Assembly: GCA_022565745.1 (NCBI GenBank)
Contig: JAIUMB010000135.1
Span: forward strand, 1-5,962
Direction of reading: 5' to 3'
Source: Cryomorphaceae bacterium
GTDB taxonomy: Bacteria; Bacteroidota; Bacteroidia; Flavobacteriales; Schleiferiaceae
Length of the DNA: 5,962 nt
This document shows, in pieces, positions 1-5,962 of the stretch. The first letter of the stretch is position 1; every line of letters starts with the position of its first letter. The translations under genes and the position numbers were made by a program. The notes under the pieces are model-generated. The model was not told the origin of the DNA and made no database searches. It worked only from the letters and a program-made list of their open reading frames with translations.

Positions 1-1304
1 CCATCACACGGGCTGCCGTCTTCCCAATCGGTCAAGCCATAGTACTCTGGTCGATAGATGAACGACACGATATCCGCATCTTGCTCGATGGCTCCAGATT
101 CACGAAGGTCTGAGAGCTGTGGCCGCTTACTGGAATTACCGCGGCTTTCAACCGAGCGGTTAACCTGTGACAAAGCGATTACCGGAACATTGAGTTCTTT
201 GGCAATTCCCTTTAATGAACGACTTATGGTACTAATTTCTTGCTCTCTGTTTCCCACTGATTTTTGTCCACCAGCGGTCATCAACTGTAAGTAGTCAACA
301 ACAATGATTCCAATATTGTACTGTGATTTCAGTCGTCGACACTTTGCGCGTAAATCAAAAACGGAAATGGCCGGTGTATCGTCGATATAAAGAGGAGCTT
401 TTTCTAATTTTTGTACTTTGGTTACCAGTTGGTGCCATTCGCTGTCGGTGAGGTTCCCTTTTCTTAACTTTTCTGATGAGAGGCCAGTTTCACTGGAGAT
501 CAAGCGCTTAATCAACTGAACAGATGACATCTCCAAGGAGAAAAAGGCAACGGGTATACTGTAATCAATGGCCATGTTTCGCGCCATAGAAAGCGTTAAG
601 GCTGTTTTACCCATACCCGGACGAGCCGCTATGATGATCATATCTGATTTTTGCCAACCACCTGTAATTTTGTCAACGGCTGTAAACCCAGACGGAACAC
701 CACTGAGTCCTTCGCGCTTACTCATCTCTTCAATCTCCTTGATGGCTGCTTTTACAAGGTCTGCCGAAGTATCGTAGTTTTTCTTTAATGTGCCATTGGC
801 AATTTCGTAAAGATTTTGCTCAGCCGAGTCAAGCAATTCCAAAACATCGGTTTCCTCACTAAAAGCATTATTGATGATGTCTCCCGACACTCTAATGAGT
901 TCTCTTTGGATGAACTTTTCTACAATTACTCGTGCGTGGAATTCAATGTGAGCCGCAGATGAAACGCGCTGACTTAAATGAACCAGGTAATATTCACCTC
1001 CAACGGTTTTTAAATTGCCGTTTTTCTTTAAATAGTCGGCAACAGTAAAAATGTCTATGGGTTGGGAATCGGCAAAAAGCTCCTTGATGCTCTCGAAAAT
1101 CATTGCGTGCGCATCCTTGTAAAAGGCCCTGGGTTCCAAAATTTCAATGACCTCATTGATGGCGTTCTTGTCGATGAGAAGGGCGCCTATTACGGCTTCT
1201 TCCATATCCAACGCTTGGGGAGGAACTCTTCCTTCTGATAGGGCAACGATTTGCTCGTTTTTTCGTTTATTTGTTGTAGACTTTGGTTCTAAGGATGCAT
1301 CCAT
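1..1304 (-). CDS. dnaB: Replicative DNA helicase DnaB (C-terminus cut by window edge)
   Basis: This is the hexameric replicative helicase, which unwinds DNA ahead of the fork using ATP. The minus-strand frame is open from an ATG at 1304 to the left edge, giving 434 codons. Full-length relatives are roughly 500 residues, so the last part of the RecA-like domain is missing. An N-terminal DnaB_N domain covers about residues 25-130 (around PPQALDMEEAVIGALL). A linker leads to a RecA-fold domain that starts near SGFTAVDKITGGW. The Walker A motif ARPGMGKT is residues 227-234 and the Walker B strand IIVVDYLQLM has its Asp at about residue 337. Downstream are ISRSLKGIAKELNVPVIALSQ and PQLSDLRESGAIEQDADIV, the classic DnaB motifs. 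There is no intein or frameshift in the visible part. The start fits because the preceding minus-strand sequence is A-rich, as is common in Bacteroidota, and a second nearby ATG (1300) is out of frame. It is divergent from the lipoprotein gene at 1374. Confidence 0.97.
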   Translation of the reverse strand, partial: MDASLEPKSTTNKRKNEQIVALSEGRVPPQALDMEEAVIGALLIDKNAINEVIEILEPRAFYKDAHAMIFESIKELFADSQPIDIFTVADYLKKNGNLKTVGGEYYLVHLSQRVSSAAHIEFHARVIVEKFIQRELIRVSGDIINNAFSEETDVLELLDSAEQNLYEIANGTLKKNYDTSADLVKAAIKEIEEMSKREGLSGVPSGFTAVDKITGGWQKSDMIIIAARPGMGKTALTLSMARNMAIDYSIPVAFFSLEMSSVQLIKRLISSETGLSSEKLRKGNLTDSEWHQLVTKVQKLEKAPLYIDDTPAISVFDLRAKCRRLKSQYNIGIIVVDYLQLMTAGGQKSVGNREQEISTISRSLKGIAKELNVPVIALSQVNRSVESRGNSSKRPQLSDLRESGAIEQDADIVSFIYRPEYYGLTDWEDGSPCD

Positions 1305-1373
1305 TCGACGTATCTTTTTTTATTTCAATGAAGTATAATGTTAGTTGAGTAGGTGTTTTAAGTTTAAAAAGCA
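1305..1373. promoter_or_regulatory. Divergent intergenic region between dnaB and the lipoprotein gene
   Basis: These 69 bp must hold promoter or leader signals for at least one of the two divergent genes. The region is very AT-rich. On the plus strand there is a TATAAT at 1334-1339 and a palindrome TTTTAA-GT-TTAAAA at 1356-1369 just before the start codon. I find no exact TAnnTTTG box on either strand, so no start site can be placed. Neither gene has a clear Shine-Dalgarno sequence here; both starts follow A-rich leaders. Confidence 0.3.
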
Positions 1374-2654
1374 ATGGTAAAGGTCGTGAAAATATTTCTT
1401 TTGAGCATGCTTTTTTGGCATTGTTCAAAAAAAAACACCACATTCCCGGAGGTCATTATACATGAACCATCTACGGGTACAATGGTCGGTTTTAACGAAG
1501 ACCTTATCTATCGTGCTACCTTAAGGCATCCAGATTTGACAAGGTATAGGGTTTCTGTTATCGACACCGATGGCTTGGCCAATTATTTACCTGTGGAAGG
1601 TCCGGTAACAGGGGATGCTTACCATTTGGATGGGGCGTTAATCTTTAATAACCCACAAATGCCTGCGGGTTCATACCTATTGCGTATCACCGCCTTTACA
1701 GAAGATGATAACGCCAGTGCAGAAGTCCCCATTCAATATATTCGCAACGATCAATTCAATGATGGATATGTATTGATTAGAGATCTGGGGAATGCATATT
1801 CGGCGAGTATATATAAACGAAATAACACAACTTTTCATTTGGGGCCTTTTAATGGCTCAGCCGTTCAAGCTGCTGTGGTAAAAAATGCCGAGCAATTGGT
1901 GTTGATGCCAAATCGTTTTGGCCCTACGCGTGTGTTTGATGTTAAAAGTGGCGACCAGTTGAGAACCATTACAGAGGAAACTCAAGGTCAGTTTCCCTTC
2001 TTTTTTGGCCTGAGCGTTACCGATACGCGATTTACCTTGGGAAATTACTTGGGTTTTGTACAAACGCGTGATGGTCAAGGACAATTGGTGCATAATTTTA
2101 GCCTACCCAACGATAATTTTTCTTCGTTTACTGCCCACGGCAATGATTTCGTATTGGTCAACCTCACCCATGTAGGTAACCAATTTAATGCTTGGCGTGT
2201 GTATAATCCTCGTACCGGTGCCAATATGGGTGAACTGTTTACCGATGCGCAGTTGCGGGCAGCATTTACCGCTGACGCCAATAGGTGGTGGGTGTTTTAT
2301 AACGATAACAACGTCGGTCGTATGGCGCGCTGGACACCGGAAGGTCCGCTTGATGTTCGGGTGTCAAATCTTGGAGGTGAAGTCATCAAAGCCGAAAGAT
2401 TAAGTACCCACCGTTTTTTAATTCTTACATCAACGGGATTTGTAGAAGTAAACACCCAACAATCCGGTAGCATTCCTAGAAATGACCTTGGCAACGCCGG
2501 GTGGTTTGATTATGATGCATCCGAAGGAAGATTATTGGTTACAGACGGATCTTCCATTCGGGAGTACAATATGTCCTCCGGCGCATTGATCAACAACCAA
2601 ACCTTTGCCGATGACATTACCTATGGGTTGTATATGTATCGGGATTCATTGTAA
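1374..2654 (+). CDS. Predicted lipoprotein of unknown function, beta-rich, possible beta-propeller
   Basis: I do not recognise this 426-residue protein as a named family. The N-terminus (MVKVVKIFLLSMLFWHC) has two lysines, a short hydrophobic core and a Cys at position 17 followed by SKK, which resembles a Bacteroidota lipoprotein signal. The -1 His and -2 Trp make the lipobox atypical, so lipidation is likely rather than certain. Residues about 26-122 look like an Ig/Fn3-type beta domain ending in a strand such as PAGSYLLRITAFTEDD. From about residue 128 to the end there are recurrent short beta-strand segments (for example TRVFDVKSGDQLRTI, WRVYNPRTGANMGEL, GRLLVTDGSSIREYN). That pattern suggests a WD40/YVTN-like propeller, often used for binding or scaffolding at the cell surface. 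No catalytic motif is visible. A run of nine A (1427-1435) lies directly after the lipobox Cys codon. It stands alone between dnaB (divergent) and the copA locus (147 bp downstream), with no clear terminator behind it. Confidence 0.85.
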   Translation: MVKVVKIFLLSMLFWHCSKKNTTFPEVIIHEPSTGTMVGFNEDLIYRATLRHPDLTRYRVSVIDTDGLANYLPVEGPVTGDAYHLDGALIFNNPQMPAGSYLLRITAFTEDDNASAEVPIQYIRNDQFNDGYVLIRDLGNAYSASIYKRNNTTFHLGPFNGSAVQAAVVKNAEQLVLMPNRFGPTRVFDVKSGDQLRTITEETQGQFPFFFGLSVTDTRFTLGNYLGFVQTRDGQGQLVHNFSLPNDNFSSFTAHGNDFVLVNLTHVGNQFNAWRVYNPRTGANMGELFTDAQLRAAFTADANRWWVFYNDNNVGRMARWTPEGPLDVRVSNLGGEVIKAERLSTHRFLILTSTGFVEVNTQQSGSIPRNDLGNAGWFDYDASEGRLLVTDGSSIREYNMSSGALINNQTFADDITYGLYMYRDSL

Positions 2655-2707
2655 AATCAAGGTATGGCCAGACATTATATATACAAATCGCCCACAATAT
2701 CATACGT

Positions 2708-2749
2708 TACTTTGTCAAAAGCAAAGTACTTTTGTCATCAATAAATTTG
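2708..2749 (+). promoter_or_regulatory. Candidate copA promoter with overlapping inverted and direct repeats
   Basis: Two exact matches to the Bacteroidota -7 element TAnnTTTG lie ahead of the copper locus: TACTTTTG at 2727-2734 and TAAATTTG at 2742-2749. They are 67 and 52 bp before the ATG at 2802. No convincing TTTG -33 element sits about 20 bp upstream of either; TTTG at 2711-2714 is 12 and 27 bp away. The first box overlaps a perfect 7-bp inverted repeat, TACTTTG (2708-2714) and CAAAGTA (2722-2728). It also overlaps a direct repeat, TACTTTGTCA (2708-2717) and TACTTTTGTCA (2727-2737). Overlap of dyad and promoter box is what an operator would look like, and copper exporters are usually metal-induced, but the regulator is not in this window. 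Confidence 0.45.
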
Positions 2750-2762
2750 TAATAAGTCATTG

Positions 2763-2786
2763 TGTCTATTTTAGTTTTTGTAGACA
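2763..2786 (+). repeat. Inverted repeat TGTCTA-N12-TAGACA in the copA leader
   Basis: A perfect 6-bp inverted repeat with a 12-nt spacer lies downstream of the putative promoter boxes and ends 15 bp before the ATG of the HMA frame. It could be a second operator half-site pair or a weak leader hairpin near the start codon. A 6-bp dyad can arise by chance in a leader of this length. Confidence 0.35.
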
Positions 2787-2801
2787 GACAATTTAAATAC
2801 T

Positions 2802-3041
2802 ATGAGCGATAACACCATTCATATCCCCGTTGAAGGCATGAGCTGCGCCTCTTGCGCCATGTCGATTGAAAACATGCTTAAGCACATTCCGGATGTCAAC
2901 AATGCACGTGTAAATTACGCCAACCATACGGCTACGGTGGAGTATTCCGGCGACAAAGCCGATTTAGAAGCGTGGAGAGCCGAAATCAAAAAGTTGGGTT
3001 ACGACTTAAACATTGAGGCACTGGAAAAAAAAAATCCTTAG
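2802..3041 (+). CDS. HMA copper-binding domain; N-terminal frame of a split copA, or free CopZ-like chaperone
   Basis: The 79-residue product is a single heavy-metal-associated domain that binds Cu(I) through two cysteines. The signature GMSCASC is at residues 12-18 (Cys15 and Cys18), followed by the family's IENMLKHIPDV helix and the strand pattern RVNYANHTATVEY. The fold ends at about residue 70 with KKLGYDL. The frame then runs into ten A residues (3025-3034) and stops at TAG 3039-3041. Normally in this group of copper pumps such a domain is fused to the ATPase. Here the ATPase is in the -1 frame immediately downstream, and the protein sequence reads on sensibly across the shift. The small protein may therefore be the unshifted product of one copA gene, acting as a cytosolic copper chaperone, or an artefact of an indel. 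The start is supported by the A-rich leader and by the domain beginning right after it. Confidence 0.88.
   Translation: MSDNTIHIPVEGMSCASCAMSIENMLKHIPDVNNARVNYANHTATVEYSGDKADLEAWRAEIKKLGYDLNIEALEKKNP
3015..3034 (+). other. Putative -1 frameshift/slippage site (A10 tract) joining HMA domain to CopA ATPase
   Basis: Ten consecutive A (3025-3034) sit at the end of the HMA domain. In the upstream reading frame they contain the heptamer A_AAA_AAA at 3026-3032, a strong -1 slippery sequence of the X_XXY_YYZ class. A -1 shift replaces the N-P-stop ending with K-S-L-D-R-H and enters the ATPase frame, giving 77 + 661 = 738 residues. A run this long can also cause RNA polymerase slippage; one extra A has the same effect. 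A GAGG (3015-3018) lies 7 nt upstream, placed roughly like the Shine-Dalgarno-like stimulator of dnaX. No strong stem lies 5-9 nt downstream; the nearest GC-rich dyads start at 3076 and 3083. A homopolymer sequencing error cannot be excluded. Confidence 0.55.
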
Positions 3042-3082
3042 ATAGGCATTCCAAAACCTACAATCGCTTAAAATTTCGCGCC

Positions 3083-3105
3083 ATCGCGTCTATGATCGGC
3101 GCGAT
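3083..3105 (+). other. GC-rich hairpin with the ATPase-frame AUG in its loop
   Basis: ATCGCGTC (3083-3090) pairs with GGCGCGAT (3098-3105): eight pairs including one G-T wobble, with a 7-nt loop holding the ATG at 3092-3094. A competing perfect 7-bp stem uses TCGCGCC (3076-3082) with GGCGCGA (3098-3104). Both cannot form at once. Either would tend to hide this ATG from initiating ribosomes. The region is probably coding, so the structure may be incidental. Confidence 0.35.
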
Positions 3106-5017
3106 TCCCGTGTTTATCATCGGTATGTTTTTTTTGCCGGAAGCGGGTTCAGGACCAAACATCCGCTTGTGGGTGTCGTTTCTGCTCACTGGTGTGGTGA
3201 CTTTTTACCTCGGTCGTCACTTCTTTATAAACGCCTGGAAACGCCTTAAGCTGAAAAGCGCCAATATGGATACTCTCGTTGCACTTAGTACCGGTGTGGC
3301 ATTTATATATTCTACGGTATCCATGTTTTTACCTGGATTTTTCGAGTATTACGGATTAGAAGCTTATATCTATTTTGAGGCTTCAGCAGTCATTATTGCC
3401 TTTATTTCCTTGGGTAAATTTATCGAGTTTCGTGCGCAAAGACAATCGGGTGAAGCCATTGAAAAACTACTTGGTCTTCAACCATCAACGGCGCTAAAAA
3501 TCAATGCGTCTGGTGAAACGGAAGAGGTGTCTATTGCAGATTTGGAGTCGGGACATAAGGTTCGCGTGAAACCCGGCGAGAAAGTTCCTGTGGATGGCCT
3601 CGTGGAAGACGGAAAGAGCTATATCGACGAGAGTCCCATCAATGGCGAGCCCTTACCTGTTGAAAAAACCAAAGGCGATAAGGTCTTTGCTGGCACCATC
3701 AATCAAAAGGGAAGCTTCATTTTGTCGGTTACCGGAGCGGGAGAGGAGACGCTGTTGGGACAAATCATACAAACGGTACAAAGTGCCCAAGGATCAAAGG
3801 CGCCCATACAGCATGTGGTGGATAGAATTGCCGCTGTATTTGTACCGGTTGTGCTCATTCTTTCCGTGCTTACTGTAGGGGTTTGGTACATTGCAGCCGG
3901 AACATCGGGGTTGTCTTTGGGCATTGTAGCGGCCATTTCTGTATTGGTCATCGCTTGTCCCTGTGCATTGGGATTGGCTACGCCTACAGCCATTATGATT
4001 GGTATCGGAAAAGGTGCAGAAAAACACGTGTTGGTAAAAGAAGCGGCCGCACTACAAGCCGTAGCCAAAGTCAATACCGTGGTGCTCGACAAAACCGGTA
4101 CCATCACTGAAGGCCGACCAAAGGTCATCGATGCACGTTGGGACGAAAAGGCAAGGAAAGACGTGTTGCTGAGTATGGAGCAGCAGTCGGAGCACCCCTT
4201 GGCTTCAGCAGTAGAGTATTATCTCAAAGACAAGCACTCGGCTGTATCGTTGCAGCAATTCGACTCATTGACGGGAAAAGGCGTATACGCAAAACACGAT
4301 GACGACACCTATATGGTGGGAAGCATAAGCTATTTAAAAGACAATGGGTTAGAATTAAACGACGCATGGCATCAAGCGTATGACGAGTGGGCCAATCAGG
4401 GGTACACCGTGATTTTCTTTTTTACCGACTCTTTGATAATGGGCATGTTGGCCATTGGAGATGCGGTGCGAAAGACCTCCAAACAAGCCATTGCTGAGAT
4501 GCAAAGAAAAGGGGTTGAGGTTTATATGCTAACAGGCGATCAAGAGAAAACGGCAAAAGCAGTGGCAAAAGCAGTGGGTATTAAGCACATCCATGCGGGT
4601 ATGATGCCCGCAGACAAAGCGTCATTTATCAAGACGCTGAAAGAGGATTCAAACAAGGTTGTAGCCATGGTCGGTGACGGGATTAACGACGCCGAAGCCA
4701 TGGCCAATGCTGACGTTAGTATGGCCATGAGCAGCGGTACAGATGTGGCCATGGATGTGGCCGATATGACTTTAATGCGTGCAGATTTACAGAGTATTTT
4801 AGATGCCATGCAGGTCGGGCGATTTACCGTGAATGGGATGCGTCAAAATCTCTTTTGGGCGTTTGTGTACAACGTTACCGGCATACCCATCGCAGCAGGC
4901 GTGTTATACCCGTTCTTCGGCTTTATGCTAAACCCCATGATTGCGGGTGCGGCCATGGCAGGTAGTTCGGTATCGGTGGTGATGAATAGTTTGCGGTTGA
5001 AGTATAAGAAGATTTAA
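3092..5017 (+). CDS. copA: Cu(I)-exporting P1B-type ATPase CopA, membrane and catalytic part
   Basis: This inner-membrane pump uses ATP to move Cu(I) out of the cytoplasm. The 641-residue frame from ATG 3092 holds all core motifs: actuator loop NGEP (184-187, usually TGEP), metal-binding CPC (289-291) in ACPCALGLATP, phosphorylation motif DKTGT (333-337), P1B-specific HP (368-369), TGD (481-483) and GDGIND (528-533). The Cu(I) subclass is shown by YN (593-594) and MAGSS (622-626) in the last two membrane helices. About eight membrane segments are expected. The ATG at 3092 is probably not the real start. It falls inside the first helix, has no ribosome-binding site and may be within a hairpin. 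The frame is open upstream to the A10 tract and encodes a basic linker (for example TYNRLKFRAIAS) typical of the region before that helix. No GTG or TTG lies between. The natural product is likely the 738-residue fusion with the HMA domain, made by a -1 shift; residue numbers there are 97 higher. Confidence 0.95.
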   Translation: MIGAIPVFIIGMFFLPEAGSGPNIRLWVSFLLTGVVTFYLGRHFFINAWKRLKLKSANMDTLVALSTGVAFIYSTVSMFLPGFFEYYGLEAYIYFEASAVIIAFISLGKFIEFRAQRQSGEAIEKLLGLQPSTALKINASGETEEVSIADLESGHKVRVKPGEKVPVDGLVEDGKSYIDESPINGEPLPVEKTKGDKVFAGTINQKGSFILSVTGAGEETLLGQIIQTVQSAQGSKAPIQHVVDRIAAVFVPVVLILSVLTVGVWYIAAGTSGLSLGIVAAISVLVIACPCALGLATPTAIMIGIGKGAEKHVLVKEAAALQAVAKVNTVVLDKTGTITEGRPKVIDARWDEKARKDVLLSMEQQSEHPLASAVEYYLKDKHSAVSLQQFDSLTGKGVYAKHDDDTYMVGSISYLKDNGLELNDAWHQAYDEWANQGYTVIFFFTDSLIMGMLAIGDAVRKTSKQAIAEMQRKGVEVYMLTGDQEKTAKAVAKAVGIKHIHAGMMPADKASFIKTLKEDSNKVVAMVGDGINDAEAMANADVSMAMSSGTDVAMDVADMTLMRADLQSILDAMQVGRFTVNGMRQNLFWAFVYNVTGIPIAAGVLYPFFGFMLNPMIAGAAMAGSSVSVVMNSLRLKYKKI

Positions 5018-5034
5018 TCTCCCAGGTATAAAAT

Positions 5035-5054
5035 ATGGGCAAGCGTTTTCCCAT
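5035..5054 (+). terminator. Weak hairpin downstream of copA, doubtful terminator
   Basis: ATGGG (5035-5039) and CCCAT (5050-5054) form a 5-bp dyad with a 10-nt loop, 18 bp after the copA stop. It is followed by TTTGCAACTTTAC rather than a clean T-run, so it is a poor intrinsic terminator. It is the only candidate in the copA direction within this convergent gap. Confidence 0.2.
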
Positions 5055-5114
5055 TTGCAACTTTACATTCAGCAATGCTTAGATGTGAGCAATAAAAACA
5101 ACTATTGGAGGATC

Positions 5115-5143
5115 AAAAAAATAAGTTGACTACAGCCAGTCAA
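5115..5143 (-). terminator. Intrinsic terminator of the T9SS cargo gene
   Basis: Read on the minus strand, TTGACT and AGTCAA (5143-5138 and 5131-5126) pair perfectly. A further G-T wobble gives a 7-bp stem with a GCTG tetraloop. The stem is followed by CTTA and a run of seven T (5121-5115). It begins directly after the TAA stop at 5146-5144. The stem is short and modest in GC, but stem, loop and T-tract are all in the right order and place. Confidence 0.65.
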
Positions 5144-5962
5144 TTAATCAATAGCAATAAGTTTTTTGGTTTCTACAACAGATTTACCATGAAGTATTTG
5201 CAGGTAAAATACCCCTGAAGATGGGAGATCATTCTTGTGGAAGGTTACCGTTCCCGGGATCAAAATATTTTGCTGTAAACACACCTGACCAAGCCCATTT
5301 GTAATGATTATGGAAGTGTGATCGACGGCCGTTTCAATGTGCACATAATCGGAAAAAGGATTGGGGTAGACGTTTGTGGTCGAACCCGTACTCAACTCAA
5401 ATTGATCAACATCTATGGATTGGCATTCCATGGCGGTATCGGGAAACAGTGTGATCCCGGATTGCTCAAAACAAACCAGGGTGTAGTCGGGTAGATCGAC
5501 TGTACCTTGTGGAGAAAATTCAATCAAACCGTATGTTGACCCAATACCTTCAATGATTGTGAAGCCATATCCGCTATTGAAGTTCCATACTCTTCTGGGG
5601 GTGTTGTCTATGATTGTTGTGTCAATGGAAGTGACCAAGTCGGGACTAGATGAAAAATACCCGGTCAAATAACCTTTTAGGGTATCGCCAACCCCCAAGG
5701 TGAAGTCATACAACAGTTGCTCTGAAGTTGAGTCTTTTGGCACAAAATACACCTTTTGCTCACTGATGTTTTGCCGAATAGCCCCCTTATATCCTTCGGG
5801 GTGATTCCCGCACATACCGGTTGAATTGGAATGAACCTCTTGGGAGATTAGTTTTCGATACGCTACGCTATTTATGGTTGTGTCGCCAGAAAATGACATT
5901 CTGAAATATTCGTCGGCCGTACCAAAGCCAAAACAAAATGCCGAAAGGTTAAAGTTCCACGA
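5144..5962 (-). CDS. Secreted protein with C-terminal T9SS type A sorting domain (N-terminus cut by window edge)
   Basis: The frame is open to the right window edge, giving 272 visible residues. The ATG at 5899 is only an internal Met: the 21 residues before it (ending GTADEYFR) read on without a stop. The missing N-terminus should carry a signal peptide for Sec export. The last 75 or so residues form a T9SS type A sorting domain. It starts at NVYPNPFSDYVHIET (YPNPF at 199-203), continues with ITNGLGQVCLQQ and DLPSSGVFYLQI, and ends with KKLIAID. Such domains direct cargo through the outer membrane and are removed or used for surface attachment. The body contains SGDTTINSVAYRKL and EGIGSTYGLIEFSP, segments I recall from many uncharacterised Bacteroidota T9SS cargo proteins; no enzymatic motif is visible. 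The substrate or role cannot be stated. It converges on copA, 126 bp away, and ends in its own terminator. Confidence 0.9.
   Translation of the reverse strand, partial: SWNFNLSAFCFGFGTADEYFRMSFSGDTTINSVAYRKLISQEVHSNSTGMCGNHPEGYKGAIRQNISEQKVYFVPKDSTSEQLLYDFTLGVGDTLKGYLTGYFSSSPDLVTSIDTTIIDNTPRRVWNFNSGYGFTIIEGIGSTYGLIEFSPQGTVDLPDYTLVCFEQSGITLFPDTAMECQSIDVDQFELSTGSTTNVYPNPFSDYVHIETAVDHTSIIITNGLGQVCLQQNILIPGTVTFHKNDLPSSGVFYLQILHGKSVVETKKLIAID

Noticed and set aside
58..777. Small plus-strand frames at 58-294 and 568-777
   Set aside because: They are antisense to conserved DnaB motifs including Walker A and the DLRESGAIEQDADI region.
1..1304. Possible intein or insertion in dnaB
   Set aside because: DnaB is a frequent intein host, but the visible 434 codons run through Walker A and the later motifs without interruption.
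1334..1339. TATAAT resembling a sigma70 -10 box ahead of the lipoprotein gene
   Set aside because: There is no paired -35 element, the region is very AT-rich, and Bacteroidota housekeeping promoters use TAnnTTTG instead.
2605..2796. 63-residue plus-strand frame spanning the lipoprotein end and the copA leader
   Set aside because: It overlaps the lipoprotein C-terminus in another frame and covers the repeat-rich promoter region. The translation has no recognisable features.
3042..3091. A non-coding spacer between two separate genes, copZ and an HMA-less copA
   Set aside because: The ATPase frame is open across the spacer and encodes a basic linker plus the start of the first helix. No ribosome-binding site or alternative start codon precedes ATG 3092. 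A frameshift or an indel explains the data better.
3703..4128. Open minus-strand frame of 141 residues inside copA
   Set aside because: It lies wholly within the strongly conserved CPC and DKTGT region of the ATPase, is Thr/Met/Pro-rich antisense sequence without family motifs, and is best explained as a shadow frame.
5144..5899. Complete 251-residue gene starting at ATG 5899
   Set aside because: The frame remains open through the right window edge and the upstream residues continue a typical protein sequence, so the ATG is internal and the gene is partial.

Overview
The window looks like chromosome from a member of the Bacteroidota, probably in or near the Flavobacteriia. Three things point there. 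The minus-strand gene at the right end closes with a type IX secretion (T9SS) sorting domain. The DnaB at the left end has a Bacteroidota-like sequence. The upstream regions carry TAnnTTTG-type promoter boxes and A-rich leaders rather than Shine-Dalgarno sites. This placement is inferred from family resemblance; no search was run.

Layout from left to right. (1) Positions 1-1304, minus strand: the first 434 codons of replicative helicase dnaB, cut by the left window edge. (2) Positions 1305-1373: a short divergent intergenic region. (3) Positions 1374-2654, plus strand: a 426-residue predicted lipoprotein of unknown function, with an Ig-like N-terminal part and a probable beta-propeller-like remainder. 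(4) Positions 2655-2801: an intergenic leader with two TAnnTTTG boxes, a direct repeat and two perfect inverted repeats. (5) Positions 2802-5017, plus strand: a Cu(I) P1B-type ATPase (CopA) locus split into two frames. A 79-residue HMA metal-binding domain ends just after an A10 run, and the membrane ATPase continues in the -1 frame. (6) Positions 5018-5143: a convergent intergenic region with a good terminator for the minus-strand gene. (7) Positions 5144-5962, minus strand: the C-terminal 272 residues of a secreted T9SS cargo protein, running off the right edge.

The most interesting point is the copA split. The short frame ends four codons after the centre of the A10 tract, which contains an in-frame A_AAA_AAA slippery heptamer. 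A single -1 shift there gives a conventional 738-residue CopA. Without the shift the product is a free, CopZ-like copper chaperone of 79 residues. This parallels the programmed -1 frameshift known from Escherichia coli copA, but uses a different, poly-A slip site. A homopolymer sequencing error or a true frameshift mutation are the main alternatives.

The genes do not form one functional operon. dnaB is a housekeeping replication gene, the copA locus is a copper-export unit with its own promoter region, and the two predicted surface or secreted proteins flank it without an obvious link.
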